From the NCBI GenBank assembly GCA_965363355.1, contig CBDTTM010000165.1, positions 1 through 5,767 on the forward strand: a stretch of 5,767 nt of DNA. Direction: 5' to 3'. A program made the position numbers and the translations under genes. Under the pieces are notes generated by a model. The model worked only from the letters and a program-made list of their open reading frames with translations. It was not told the DNA's origin and did no database searches. Below are positions 1-5,767 of this stretch, one piece after another; position 1 is the stretch's first letter, and each line of letters begins with the position of its first letter. This DNA comes from CBDTTM01 sp965363355 (GTDB lineage: Bacteria; Bacillota; Negativicutes; Selenomonadales; Selenomonadaceae).

Positions 1-35
1 TCAAAAAACAATTAGCAGAAAAATACGGAAAATAA
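1..35 (+). CDS. C-terminal end of an upstream gene (partial, unidentified)
   Basis: Reading from base 3, the frame gives KKQLAEKYGK and then TAA at 33-35. The lysine-rich, hydrophilic tail looks like a normal protein C-terminus. The stop lies 8 bases before a strong hairpin terminator, which is what the end of a gene or operon should look like. Ten residues are too few to identify a family. One other frame is open across the terminator and a third stops at 13-15, so the choice of frame rests mainly on the stop-terminator spacing. Confidence 0.45.
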   Translation, partial: KKQLAEKYGK

Positions 36-43
36 AAGTTAAG

Positions 44-73
44 AACGGAGGGAGTCCCCCTCCGTTTCGTTTT
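44..73 (+). terminator. Rho-independent terminator of the upstream gene
   Basis: A 9-bp perfect stem is formed by AACGGAGGG (44-52) and CCCTCCGTT (58-66) around a 5-base loop. It is followed by a T-rich run interrupted by CG (65-73). It sits just after the stop at 33-35 and before the ubiB-like gene, so it probably separates that gene's transcription unit from the upstream one. Confidence 0.8.
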
Positions 74-118
74 ATAGAAAGTTATCTGAAATTTGTAAGG
101 TATAAGCGAATTTTGAAT

Positions 119-123
119 GGAGA
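119..123 (+). promoter_or_regulatory. Ribosome binding site that sets the ubiB start
   Basis: GGAGA lies 8 bases before the ATG at 132. The in-frame ATG at 117 overlaps this site and has no purine-rich motif of its own upstream (the preceding bases are GCGAATTTTGA). The site therefore favours 132 as the true start and makes the protein five residues shorter than the longest reading. Confidence 0.7.
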
Positions 124-131
124 TAATCTAT

Positions 132-1742
132 ATGTTAGGGAATCTGATCCAAAATGCGAACCATAAAATTGAAAATACAGTGGCACCAAACCGGTTGAAG
201 GAAATGATTTCCGTCTTGCGCAAAAGAGAAATCGTCCATGGGATGACACCAGAAAAATTGCGCATGATCTTAGAAGATCTCGGGCCTACTTTTGTAAAGC
301 TAGGGCAGGTCATGTCGATGCGGCCGGATTTTTTGCCACAGGAATATTGCGATGAATTCACAAAGCTGCAGACCAATGTGAAACCACTGCCTTTTGAAGT
401 GATCAAGGATATCCTTGAGGATGAATACAACCAGAAATGGACGAATTTATTTCTTTCAATCGACGAAGCTGTTTTAGGATCGGCTTCCATTGCCCAGGTC
501 CACCGAGCCGTATTGAAAAATGGGGAACGCGTAGTCATCAAGGTGCAGCGTCCTGGTATATATGAAATCATGTCAAAAGATATTGTGCTTTTGAAAAGAG
601 CGGCAGCATTGCTCAAGGTATTGGGGAATTCGCACGATATCGTTGATTTTGACATGATCCTCAATGAAATGTGGAGCATTGCCAAGCAAGAGATGGATTT
701 TCTTATGGAAGCTGAGCATATCGACGAATTTCGCCATTTAAACCAAGGCGTCGACTATGTGGATTTTCCGGTGGTCAATCATCCACTGACTACTTCGCAT
801 GTTCTGGTCATGGAATTCATTGATGGCATACAGATTGATAAGGTTGATGAAATCAATGCATTAGGCTATGATGTTCGTTCTATCGGCAAAAAGCTTGGCG
901 AAAATTATGTAAAGCAGATCATTGAAGATGGCTATTTCCATGCCGATCCGCATCCGGGCAATATCTGGGTCCGTGATGGTAATATCGTATGGATCGACCT
1001 CGGCATGGTAGGCCGTTTGTCAAACCATGATCGCGCAGCCCTCAAACAAGCGGTGTATTCCCTTGTGAACCAGGATACATATGAGATGAAAAGTGCAGTG
1101 CTTTCCTTAGGCATACCTAAGGAAAGAATCAACCATACATTGCTTTATGAAGATATTGATGCTCTCATGATGCAGTACAGCGGCATTGATTTCGATAATT
1201 TGCAGCTTGGCCTTTTGGCTAGACAGATCATGCGCATCTTACGCCGGCATAAGATCTCCATTGTCCCGGGCATCAGCATGTTCGCTCGCGGCGTTATGAC
1301 GATCGAGGGTGTTATGCGCATTTGCTGTCCCGATATCAGTTTTGTCGAGATTTTTGCCGAGCAAATGCAGGCAGAATTCCGCAAAAATTTTGATTGGCGG
1401 ACAGAGCTCAACAAGGCTAAGCGTGAAGGTTATTTGCTTTTAAGAAAATCGATTCATTTGCCAGAGCAAATTTCAGATATACTTAAAATGACGATGAGTG
1501 GGCAGACCAAGGTGAATTTAGATCTTACTGGATCAGAAGAGCCTTTGCGCCGCATCGATAAAATGATCAATAAAGTTACGATTGGTATTATAAGTTCAGC
1601 CTTATTATTGGGGTCAAGCATTATTTGTACGACGGCAATGATGCCGCAGATTATGGGAATTCCACTTTTAGGAGTATTCGGTTATTTGGCAGCACTGGTC
1701 TTATGCGGTCGGTTGTTGCTCAGTATTATGCGACATAAATAG
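132..1742 (+). CDS. ubiB: UbiB/ABC1/AarF-family kinase-like membrane protein
   Basis: This is a 536-residue member of the UbiB (ABC1, ADCK) family of atypical protein-kinase-like ATPases, close to the usual length (E. coli UbiB is about 546). Numbering from the ATG at 132, it has the family KxGQ motif (KLGQ, 56-59), the alanine-rich loop GSASIAQVH (116-124) that replaces the kinase P-loop, and the ATP lysine in VIK (Lys137). It also has an ExD motif (Glu187, Asp189), a hinge-like MEF (227-229), the catalytic loop HADPHPGN (270-277) and the metal-binding DLG (289-291). Two hydrophobic segments at the C-terminus (about 482-503 and 511-530) are likely membrane helices, as in other family members. 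UbiB proteins support ubiquinone synthesis in Proteobacteria; their role in anaerobic Firmicutes is not settled and may concern menaquinone or membrane lipids. It is probably first in the operon; its stop overlaps the ribosome binding site of the next gene. The family is certain, the exact function is not. Confidence 0.93.
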   Translation: MLGNLIQNANHKIENTVAPNRLKEMISVLRKREIVHGMTPEKLRMILEDLGPTFVKLGQVMSMRPDFLPQEYCDEFTKLQTNVKPLPFEVIKDILEDEYNQKWTNLFLSIDEAVLGSASIAQVHRAVLKNGERVVIKVQRPGIYEIMSKDIVLLKRAAALLKVLGNSHDIVDFDMILNEMWSIAKQEMDFLMEAEHIDEFRHLNQGVDYVDFPVVNHPLTTSHVLVMEFIDGIQIDKVDEINALGYDVRSIGKKLGENYVKQIIEDGYFHADPHPGNIWVRDGNIVWIDLGMVGRLSNHDRAALKQAVYSLVNQDTYEMKSAVLSLGIPKERINHTLLYEDIDALMMQYSGIDFDNLQLGLLARQIMRILRRHKISIVPGISMFARGVMTIEGVMRICCPDISFVEIFAEQMQAEFRKNFDWRTELNKAKREGYLLLRKSIHLPEQISDILKMTMSGQTKVNLDLTGSEEPLRRIDKMINKVTIGIISSALLLGSSIICTTAMMPQIMGIPLLGVFGYLAALVLCGRLLLSIMRHK

Positions 1743-1747
1743 GGGGA
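1741..1747 (+). promoter_or_regulatory. Ribosome binding site for the TTG-started aroH
   Basis: AGGGGGA overlaps the TAG stop of the ubiB-like gene (1740-1742) and lies 8 bases before TTG at 1756. No in-frame ATG is available at the N-terminus, since the conserved GIRGA motif begins two residues after the TTG. The overlap of the site with the stop codon suggests translational coupling between the two genes. Confidence 0.75.
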
Positions 1748-1755
1748 TGTAAGTT

Positions 1756-2115
1756 TTGCAAGGAATCAGAGGAGCCATAACGGTCAAGAAAAACGAAAAA
1801 AATGAGATTTTTACTGCTGTACAACGTTTACTGCAAGCGATGATCAAAGAAAATGAAATAGAGCTTGATGATATCGGTGCTGCACTCTTTAGTGCTACAG
1901 ACGATATCACCGCTGCTTTTCCGGCTGCGGCCGCCCGTCAGATTGGCTGGGAGTATGTACCTTTATTCGATGCCCGGCAGATGGATGTGGATAATAGTTT
2001 GGAAAAGTGCATTCGTGTGCTTTTGCTTGTCAATACGGATAAAAAACAAACGCAGATCCAGCATATATATTTGGAAAAAGCGGTTTGTCTGCGTCCGGAT
2101 TTGACAGATAAATAA
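1756..2115 (+). CDS. aroH: Chorismate mutase, AroH type (monofunctional)
   Basis: A 119-residue protein of the AroH chorismate mutase family (trimeric pseudo-alpha/beta-barrel, EC 5.4.99.5), which converts chorismate to prephenate, the first step toward phenylalanine and tyrosine. Family landmarks are GIRGAITV at the N-terminus, TAAFPAAAAR (52-61), a QMDV segment (75-78), CIRVLLLVNTD (85-95) and the tail IYLEKAVCLRPDL (104-116). Matched by eye to the B. subtilis enzyme, Arg7, Phe57, Arg63, Arg90 and Tyr108 correspond to Arg5, Phe55, Arg61, Arg87 and Tyr105. The position of Glu78 is Gln75 and that of Cys75 is Asp72, an unusual pair discussed in the findings. Translation starts at TTG, chosen because of the AGGGGGA site 8 bases upstream and because Arg5 then sits at the expected distance from the N-terminus. 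It follows the ubiB-like gene by 13 bases and precedes the permease by 30. Confidence 0.93.
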   Translation: MQGIRGAITVKKNEKNEIFTAVQRLLQAMIKENEIELDDIGAALFSATDDITAAFPAAAARQIGWEYVPLFDARQMDVDNSLEKCIRVLLLVNTDKKQTQIQHIYLEKAVCLRPDLTDK

Positions 2116-2145
2116 TATAAAGTAAAAGGCGGGAAGAAAAGAAAA

Positions 2146-3486
2146 ATGGAACAAACTAAAATTCATCCGGTAGATGAAAAATTATCTTTCGGAAAACTTC
2201 TGATCTATGGACTACAGCATGTGCTGGCAATGTATTCAGGCGCGGTGGCAGTACCTTTGATTTTGGCCAGTGCAATTCATTTGGACACGGAGCAGTTGAT
2301 CTATTTGATCAATGCAGATCTATTTACTTGCGGCGTAGCTACTTTGATTCAAACCTTAGGCGTTGGACCGAAAATCGGAGCGAAATTGCCGATTGTTCAA
2401 GGCTGTACCTTTGGTGCGGTAACGACGATGATCATGATCGGGGGTCAACATGGCCTGCAAGGAATATATGGATCGATTATCGTAGCCGGTTTTTTGACGT
2501 TTATTTTTAGCACTTATTTTAGTAAAATGCTGCGTTTTTTCCCGCCAGTAGTCACTGGTACCGTTATCACAATCATCGGATTGTCTCTTTTACCTGTCGC
2601 AGTTAATTGGATTGGCGGCGGTAATCCTAAAGCTCCTGATTTTTGTGATCCAGAAAAGATCTATATGGCTCTTTTGGTCTTGTTGATCGTACTCATTTGC
2701 TATCGCTGCTTTACTGGATTTATCAGCAATATCGCTGTTTTGCTTGGCTTAGTAATCGGTACGGTTGTCGCTGCTTTTCTCGGGTTTACCGATTTTTCGG
2801 TAGTGGGCAAGGCGGCAGCTTTTGGTGTTACGACGCCATTTCATTTTGGCATGCCGATTTTTGATCCGGCATCGATCTTTGCGATGACCGTCGTCATGAT
2901 GGTCGTTATGACCGAGACAACTGGTGACGTTATGGCTATTGGTGAGATTGTCGACAAGAAAGTCGATGAAAATGTCTTGAGCCGTGCTTTACGGGCAGAT
3001 GGTTTTTCGACAATGCTCGGTGGTATCTTCAATGCTTTTCCTTATACAGCTTTTGCGCAAAATGTCGGGCTGGTCAGCCTTACTGGTGTCCGCAGCCGTT
3101 TTGTTGTGGCGATGGCTGGTGTCATATTGATGGTTCTGGGCTTGTTCCCTAAACTAGCGGCTATTGTTGCCTGCATTCCAAATTCTGTGCTTGGTGGTGC
3201 TGGCATAGCGATGTTTGGCATGGTTGCAGCTAGCGGCATAAAAACTCTTTCAAAAGTGGATTTTGATCATAGCTATAATATGATGATCGTTGCTGTCAGT
3301 ATCGGCATTGCCTTGATTCCACTAGGTGTACCGACTTTTTATAATAAATTTCCCATTTGGGCACAGCTTTTCATGAAAAGTGGTATTACCGTCGGCAGTG
3401 TTACGGCGATTTTACTCAATATCATCTTGAATGGTATGCCGAAAACTGACAAGAAGGAAGAAGTTGCCAGAAAAGAATATCTATAA
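2146..3486 (+). CDS. NAT/NCS2 nucleobase permease, purine (xanthine/urate) type
   Basis: A 446-residue, highly hydrophobic inner-membrane protein of the nucleobase-ascorbate transporter (NCS2, UraA-fold) family, expected to have 14 membrane segments and to import a nucleobase with protons or sodium. Visible hallmarks are the QH pair in the first helix (24-25), ETTGD (257-261) in the eighth helix region, Asp285 in RADGF, and the family signature QNVGLVSLTG (305-314). In E. coli XanQ the matching residues (Glu272, Asp276, Asp304, Gln324, Asn325) are important for xanthine transport. Uracil carriers such as UraA have ENIG instead of QN.G and a histidine where this protein has Asp261. This points to xanthine, urate or a related purine, although substrate cannot be fixed from sequence. 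The start is ATG at 2146, preceded by GGGAAG at 2131-2136. The gaps of 30 bases before it and 17 after it place it in the operon. The charged tail (MPKTDKKEEVARKEYL) is presumably cytoplasmic. Confidence 0.93.
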   Translation: MEQTKIHPVDEKLSFGKLLIYGLQHVLAMYSGAVAVPLILASAIHLDTEQLIYLINADLFTCGVATLIQTLGVGPKIGAKLPIVQGCTFGAVTTMIMIGGQHGLQGIYGSIIVAGFLTFIFSTYFSKMLRFFPPVVTGTVITIIGLSLLPVAVNWIGGGNPKAPDFCDPEKIYMALLVLLIVLICYRCFTGFISNIAVLLGLVIGTVVAAFLGFTDFSVVGKAAAFGVTTPFHFGMPIFDPASIFAMTVVMMVVMTETTGDVMAIGEIVDKKVDENVLSRALRADGFSTMLGGIFNAFPYTAFAQNVGLVSLTGVRSRFVVAMAGVILMVLGLFPKLAAIVACIPNSVLGGAGIAMFGMVAASGIKTLSKVDFDHSYNMMIVAVSIGIALIPLGVPTFYNKFPIWAQLFMKSGITVGSVTAILLNIILNGMPKTDKKEEVARKEYL

Positions 3487-3503
3487 GAGAAGAGGTTTTT
3501 TGC

Positions 3504-3878
3504 ATGAAGGAAGTAATATCGACAGATAAGGCTCCAGCCGCTATCGGGCCTTATTCACAGGCAATCAAGATCAATGGAATGCTTTTTGTGTCCGGCCAGA
3601 TTCCGTTGGATCCAAAAACTGGAGAAATTGTTGAGGGCGGAATTGAAGCACAGACATTGCAGGTCTTAGAAAATCTCAAGGCTATCCTTGCAGCAGCGGG
3701 GCACTCGCTTGATGATGTTGCGAAAACAACGGTTTATTTAACCAACATCCAAGACTTTGCTACCGTCAATGGCATTTACGCAAAGTATTTCCAAAAAGAA
3801 TGCCCGGCAAGAGTCTGCATAGAAGTTTCCAATCTGCCTAAAGGTGCATTGATTGAAATCGATGTAATTGCTGGTTGA
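3504..3878 (+). CDS. ridA: RidA family reactive enamine/imine deaminase
   Basis: A 124-residue protein covering the whole RidA (YjgF/YER057c/UK114) family, normally 120-130 residues and trimeric in the cytoplasm. It hydrolyses reactive 2-aminoacrylate and related enamines or imines released by PLP enzymes such as threonine dehydratase. Diagnostic segments are APAAIGPYSQAI (10-21), FVSGQIPLDP (28-37), the TQVLENL-like TLQVLENLKAIL (51-62), the KTTVYLTN strand (74-81) and the active-site segment PARVCIEVSNLPKGALIEID (101-120). Arg103 and Glu118 correspond to E. coli Arg105 and Glu120; the arginine is the hallmark of deaminase-active RidA as opposed to inactive subfamilies. The start at ATG 3504 has AGAGG (3491-3495) 8 bases upstream. 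It is the last gene of the operon, 17 bases after the permease, and is followed after 7 bases by a terminator. RidA relatives occur next to nucleobase genes elsewhere (YabJ with purR, RutC with RutG). Confidence 0.95.
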   Translation: MKEVISTDKAPAAIGPYSQAIKINGMLFVSGQIPLDPKTGEIVEGGIEAQTLQVLENLKAILAAAGHSLDDVAKTTVYLTNIQDFATVNGIYAKYFQKECPARVCIEVSNLPKGALIEIDVIAG

Positions 3879-3885
3879 AATAAAG

Positions 3886-3922
3886 AAGGCATCTGTTCCC
3901 ATTGTTGAACAGATGCCTTTTT
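3886..3922 (+). terminator. Rho-independent terminator ending the ubiB-aroH-permease-ridA unit
   Basis: A perfect 13-bp stem is formed by AAGGCATCTGTTC (3886-3898) and GAACAGATGCCTT (3907-3919), with an 8-base loop, running into TTTTT (3918-3922). It begins 7 bases after the ridA stop. It is the first hairpin of this kind after 44-73, which supports reading the four genes between as one transcription unit. Confidence 0.9.
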
Positions 3923-3944
3923 CATAAAAAGATAAGAATTTTTT

Positions 3945-3961
3945 CGCGAATGAAAATCGCG
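3945..3961. repeat. Short inverted repeat upstream of the hydrolase gene
   Basis: CGCGA (3945-3949) and TCGCG (3957-3961) are inverted copies separated by 7 bases (ATGAAAA), preceded by a run of six T. This is the only GC-rich patch in the 78-base gap that should hold the promoter of the hydrolase gene, and TATTAG (3963-3968) directly after it could be a weak -10 element. It may be an operator, a small mRNA hairpin, or chance; a 5-bp arm is weak evidence. Confidence 0.25.
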
Positions 3962-4000
3962 GTATTAGGAAAGCCATGTATTTGAAAGAGAGGAACATTC

Positions 4001-4972
4001 ATGCTGCATATATCTTCGCTGAGTAAACATAATATCTTCTACGCTATCTTTGCACTTTTTTGCCTAGGGAATATTTTGTTTTTTATTGCTGGCAATTATT
4101 TTTATCAAGTCATTATGAATTATAATGTCACGGATCGCCGCACCGATGAGGAATATGATAGAGAACGTGATATTCTTGGCATCGATATGAATAAAATCGA
4201 TGCATTGCCGCATGAAGATGTGACAATACCATCATCTTTTGGTTACAACTTACAAGGACGCATGATTGAAAATTCCCAGCCTACAAAAAACACAGTGATT
4301 TTAGTGCATGGTATAGGCAAAGATAAAAATTGGAGTGAAATGAAATATGCATCGTTGTTCCTGTCAAAGGGGTTCAATGTCTTTGTGTATGATAGCAGAG
4401 GGCATGGAGAAAGTGGCGGTGAACATCCAAGTTATGGCTTTTATGAAAAAGAAGATTTGGAAAGTGTCGCAGCTTATATAAGACAAAAAAATCAAGGGCA
4501 GGGAAGCATCGGTATCCATGGTGAATCGATGGGGGCGGCTACAGCTCTTTTACATGCAGAAAAATATGGGAACAATATCGCATTTTATATTTCGGATTGC
4601 GCATATTCAGATCTCTATCAGCTATATTATATCCGCTGTGCGGATTATTCGGTGCCGGTGGCGCTAAGACCATTGCTCTTAAACTATTTGAGCTTAGTTT
4701 GTAAGATGCGATCAGGATTTTATCTGACGGATATTTCACCGATAAAAGATGTTGGTAAAATATCGGCACCCGTTCTATTCATTCAGGGAACGGCTGATGA
4801 TTTTGTTCCGACCTTCATGTCAAATGATTTATTTACCAAAAAAGATCAAGGCATGAGAGAACTATACCAGGCTGTGGGGGCAAAGCATGCACAGTCAATT
4901 GATGTCAATCAAGCTGCTTATAAGGAAACTGTACAACATTTTTTAGCGCGAGTTGACAAGCCATTAAGATGA
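4001..4972 (+). CDS. Membrane-anchored alpha/beta hydrolase (serine hydrolase)
   Basis: A 323-residue protein with one N-terminal hydrophobic segment (about 11-35), probably an uncleaved signal anchor placing the catalytic domain outside the membrane, followed by an alpha/beta-hydrolase domain from about residue 72. The fold landmarks are in order: LVHGIG (101-106) with the oxyanion HG, DSRGHGESGG (131-140), the nucleophile elbow GESMG (174-178, Ser176), GTADDFVP (263-270) with the likely acid Asp266, and GAKHAQS (293-299) with His296. The catalytic triad therefore appears intact. The overall pattern resembles the YqkD/BEM46-like hydrolases of Firmicutes, which are mostly uncharacterised esterase or peptidase-like enzymes; the substrate cannot be told. 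AGAGGA (3989-3994) lies 6 bases before the ATG. It follows the terminator at 3886-3922 and so should have its own promoter in the 3923-4000 gap. A terminator begins 2 bases after its stop. Confidence 0.88.
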   Translation: MLHISSLSKHNIFYAIFALFCLGNILFFIAGNYFYQVIMNYNVTDRRTDEEYDRERDILGIDMNKIDALPHEDVTIPSSFGYNLQGRMIENSQPTKNTVILVHGIGKDKNWSEMKYASLFLSKGFNVFVYDSRGHGESGGEHPSYGFYEKEDLESVAAYIRQKNQGQGSIGIHGESMGAATALLHAEKYGNNIAFYISDCAYSDLYQLYYIRCADYSVPVALRPLLLNYLSLVCKMRSGFYLTDISPIKDVGKISAPVLFIQGTADDFVPTFMSNDLFTKKDQGMRELYQAVGAKHAQSIDVNQAAYKETVQHFLARVDKPLR

Positions 4973-4974
4973 AC

Positions 4975-5019
4975 AAAAAACGGGGAAAGCACATTTTCAA
5001 GTGCTTTCCCCGTTTTTTT
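4975..5019. terminator. Bidirectional terminator between convergent genes
   Basis: The stem pairs CGGGGAAAGCAC (4981-4992) with GTGCTTTCCCCG (5001-5012) around an 8-base loop. It is extended by A6 (4975-4980) against T6 (5013-5018), giving 18 bp. The T run at 5013-5019 serves the + strand hydrolase (stop at 4970-4972). The A run at 4975-4980 reads as a T tract on the - strand and serves the flavodiiron gene (stop at 5025-5027). Convergent gene ends on both sides support use in both directions. Confidence 0.92.
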
Positions 5020-5024
5020 ATTCA

Positions 5025-5767
5025 TCAGATCGCCAAGATTTTTTCGGTGATGGCGTCGAGCTGTTCTTGTTTTGGAATGTTTGCGATGCGGATTTTCTCT
5101 ATGCATATGTCAAAGCCACATGCTTTTAAGCAATCTTCAACCTCCGCAATGCTTTGTCCGCCCCAGCCATATGAGCCAAAGGCAAAGGCCTGGCGGTTCT
5201 TAGGAGAAAGGCCTTTGAGGTAGCAAAGGAAAGAAGCAACGGTTGGCAACATTGTGTTGTTGATGGTCGGTGAACCGACCGCAATGTACTTAGACGTCAA
5301 TACATCAACCACGATGTCTGAAATATGGGTTTCTTTCAAATCATAGAATTTCGTTGGCAGTCCTTTTTGGGCAAAGGCTTCGGCGATGGTTTTCGCCATG
5401 GTTTCCGTAGAATGCCACATGCTGTCAAAGACGACCAAAGCCCGTTCTTCTGGTTCATTGGCACTCCATTTTTCATAAGCGGCTAATATTTCAGCGATAT
5501 GTGTGCGCCAAATATTGCCGTGGCCAGTGGCAATCATATTGATATCAAAGGCAGCGAGGGCTTTGCAGGCTTGCTGGGCTTGACGGCCATAAAGCATCAA
5601 GATATTTGCATAGTATTTTTTTGCTTCTTCTAAAACAACGGAAAATTCATTTTCATCATCAAATGGGCTGCTCGAGGCAAAATGCTGCCCGAAAGCATCA
5701 TTTGAGAATAAAATTTTATCTTCAGGGCAGTAGGTTACCATGCTGTCTGGCCAGTGGAGCATAGGAA
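5025..5767 (-). CDS. Flavodiiron protein (A-type flavoprotein), C-terminal part; runs off the right edge
   Basis: About 247 residues of a flavodiiron protein (FprA/ROO family), a cytoplasmic enzyme that reduces O2 to water or NO to N2O and protects anaerobes. The reading frame stays open to the window edge. The methionine at 5762 lies inside the conserved PMLHWPDSM segment, so it is not the start, and roughly 150 N-terminal residues are missing. Counting from that methionine, the visible diiron ligands are His3 (LHWPD), Asp22 (FSNDAF) and His81 (TGHGN), matching His146, Asp165 and His226 of D. gigas ROO. The H-x-E-x-D-H ligand motif should lie outside. The flavodoxin domain starts near residue 107, with the FMN phosphate loop DSMWHSTETM (113-122), GSPTINNTMLP (163-173) and FGSYGWGG (195-202). 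The protein ends directly after the flavodoxin domain, with no rubredoxin or flavin-reductase extension, which indicates class A. It is convergent with the hydrolase gene. Confidence 0.95.
   Translation of the reverse strand, partial: PMLHWPDSMVTYCPEDKILFSNDAFGQHFASSSPFDDENEFSVVLEEAKKYYANILMLYGRQAQQACKALAAFDINMIATGHGNIWRTHIAEILAAYEKWSANEPEERALVVFDSMWHSTETMAKTIAEAFAQKGLPTKFYDLKETHISDIVVDVLTSKYIAVGSPTINNTMLPTVASFLCYLKGLSPKNRQAFAFGSYGWGGQSIAEVEDCLKACGFDICIEKIRIANIPKQEQLDAITEKILAI

Noticed and set aside
74..131. Possible promoter with TATAAG (101-106) before the ubiB-like gene
   Set aside because: A promoter is expected here because a terminator lies just upstream, but no acceptable -35 hexamer is found 16-18 bases before TATAAG and no extended -10 is present, so I cannot place it.
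128..685. A 185-codon open frame on the - strand inside the ubiB-like gene
   Set aside because: It is fully antisense to a clearly conserved coding region and shows no recognisable family; its openness follows from the codon pattern of the real gene.
1865..2104. A 79-codon + strand frame inside aroH
   Set aside because: It lies in another frame of a confident AroH gene and encodes a low-complexity Trp/Cys/Arg-rich sequence with no family resemblance.
3738..3998. A - strand frame covering the end of ridA, its terminator and the next gap
   Set aside because: It reads straight through a strong hairpin terminator and antisense to ridA, and its product resembles nothing.
3975..4000. A short leader peptide starting at ATG 3975 before the hydrolase gene
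   Set aside because: It has no ribosome binding site and is out of frame with the hydrolase; nothing suggests it is translated.
3504..4972. A rut-like pyrimidine degradation cluster (RidA-like, NCS2 carrier, alpha/beta hydrolase together)
   Set aside because: RutA, RutB and RutF are absent, the permease has purine-type rather than uracil-type signature residues, and the hydrolase is membrane-anchored and separated by a terminator.
4969..5223. A + strand frame beginning at the hydrolase stop
   Set aside because: It runs through the bidirectional terminator and antisense to the flavodiiron gene, so it is a shadow frame.

Overview
The window (5767 bases) looks like ordinary chromosome from an anaerobic, moderately AT-rich Firmicute. 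Support for this: strong AGGAG-type ribosome binding sites, tight gene spacing, a class A-like flavodiiron protein (an oxygen or NO scavenger typical of anaerobes), and a monofunctional AroH-type chorismate mutase. A member of the Negativicutes would fit, but that is inference from gene content and not shown by any marker gene here.

Layout. The last codons of an upstream gene (about 1-35) are followed by a GC-rich hairpin terminator (44-73). A four-gene + strand unit follows: a UbiB/ABC1-family kinase-like membrane protein (132-1742), an AroH chorismate mutase with a TTG start (1756-2115), a 446-residue NAT/NCS2 nucleobase permease of the purine (xanthine/urate) type (2146-3486), and a RidA enamine/imine deaminase (3504-3878). 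The gaps are only 13, 30 and 17 bases, and the unit closes with a 13-bp hairpin terminator (3886-3922). These four genes are therefore probably co-transcribed. A separate + strand gene for a membrane-anchored alpha/beta hydrolase (4001-4972) comes next. It is convergent with a flavodiiron protein gene on the - strand (5025 to beyond the right edge), and the two share one bidirectional terminator with an 18-bp stem (4975-5019).

How the genes might work together. Chorismate mutase draws on chorismate, which is also the precursor of isoprenoid quinones, and UbiB proteins are tied to quinone or lipid metabolism. This gives a possible but unproven reason for the ubiB-aroH pairing. RidA clears reactive enamines and has a known relative (YabJ) linked to purine control, so its place beside a purine-type permease may be meaningful. 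The hydrolase and flavodiiron protein appear to be independent genes.

I see no mobile element, CRISPR array, RNA gene or defence system, and no convincing new system. The most notable detail is in the chorismate mutase: the position of the active-site glutamate (Glu78 of the B. subtilis enzyme) is glutamine, while the position of Cys75 is aspartate.
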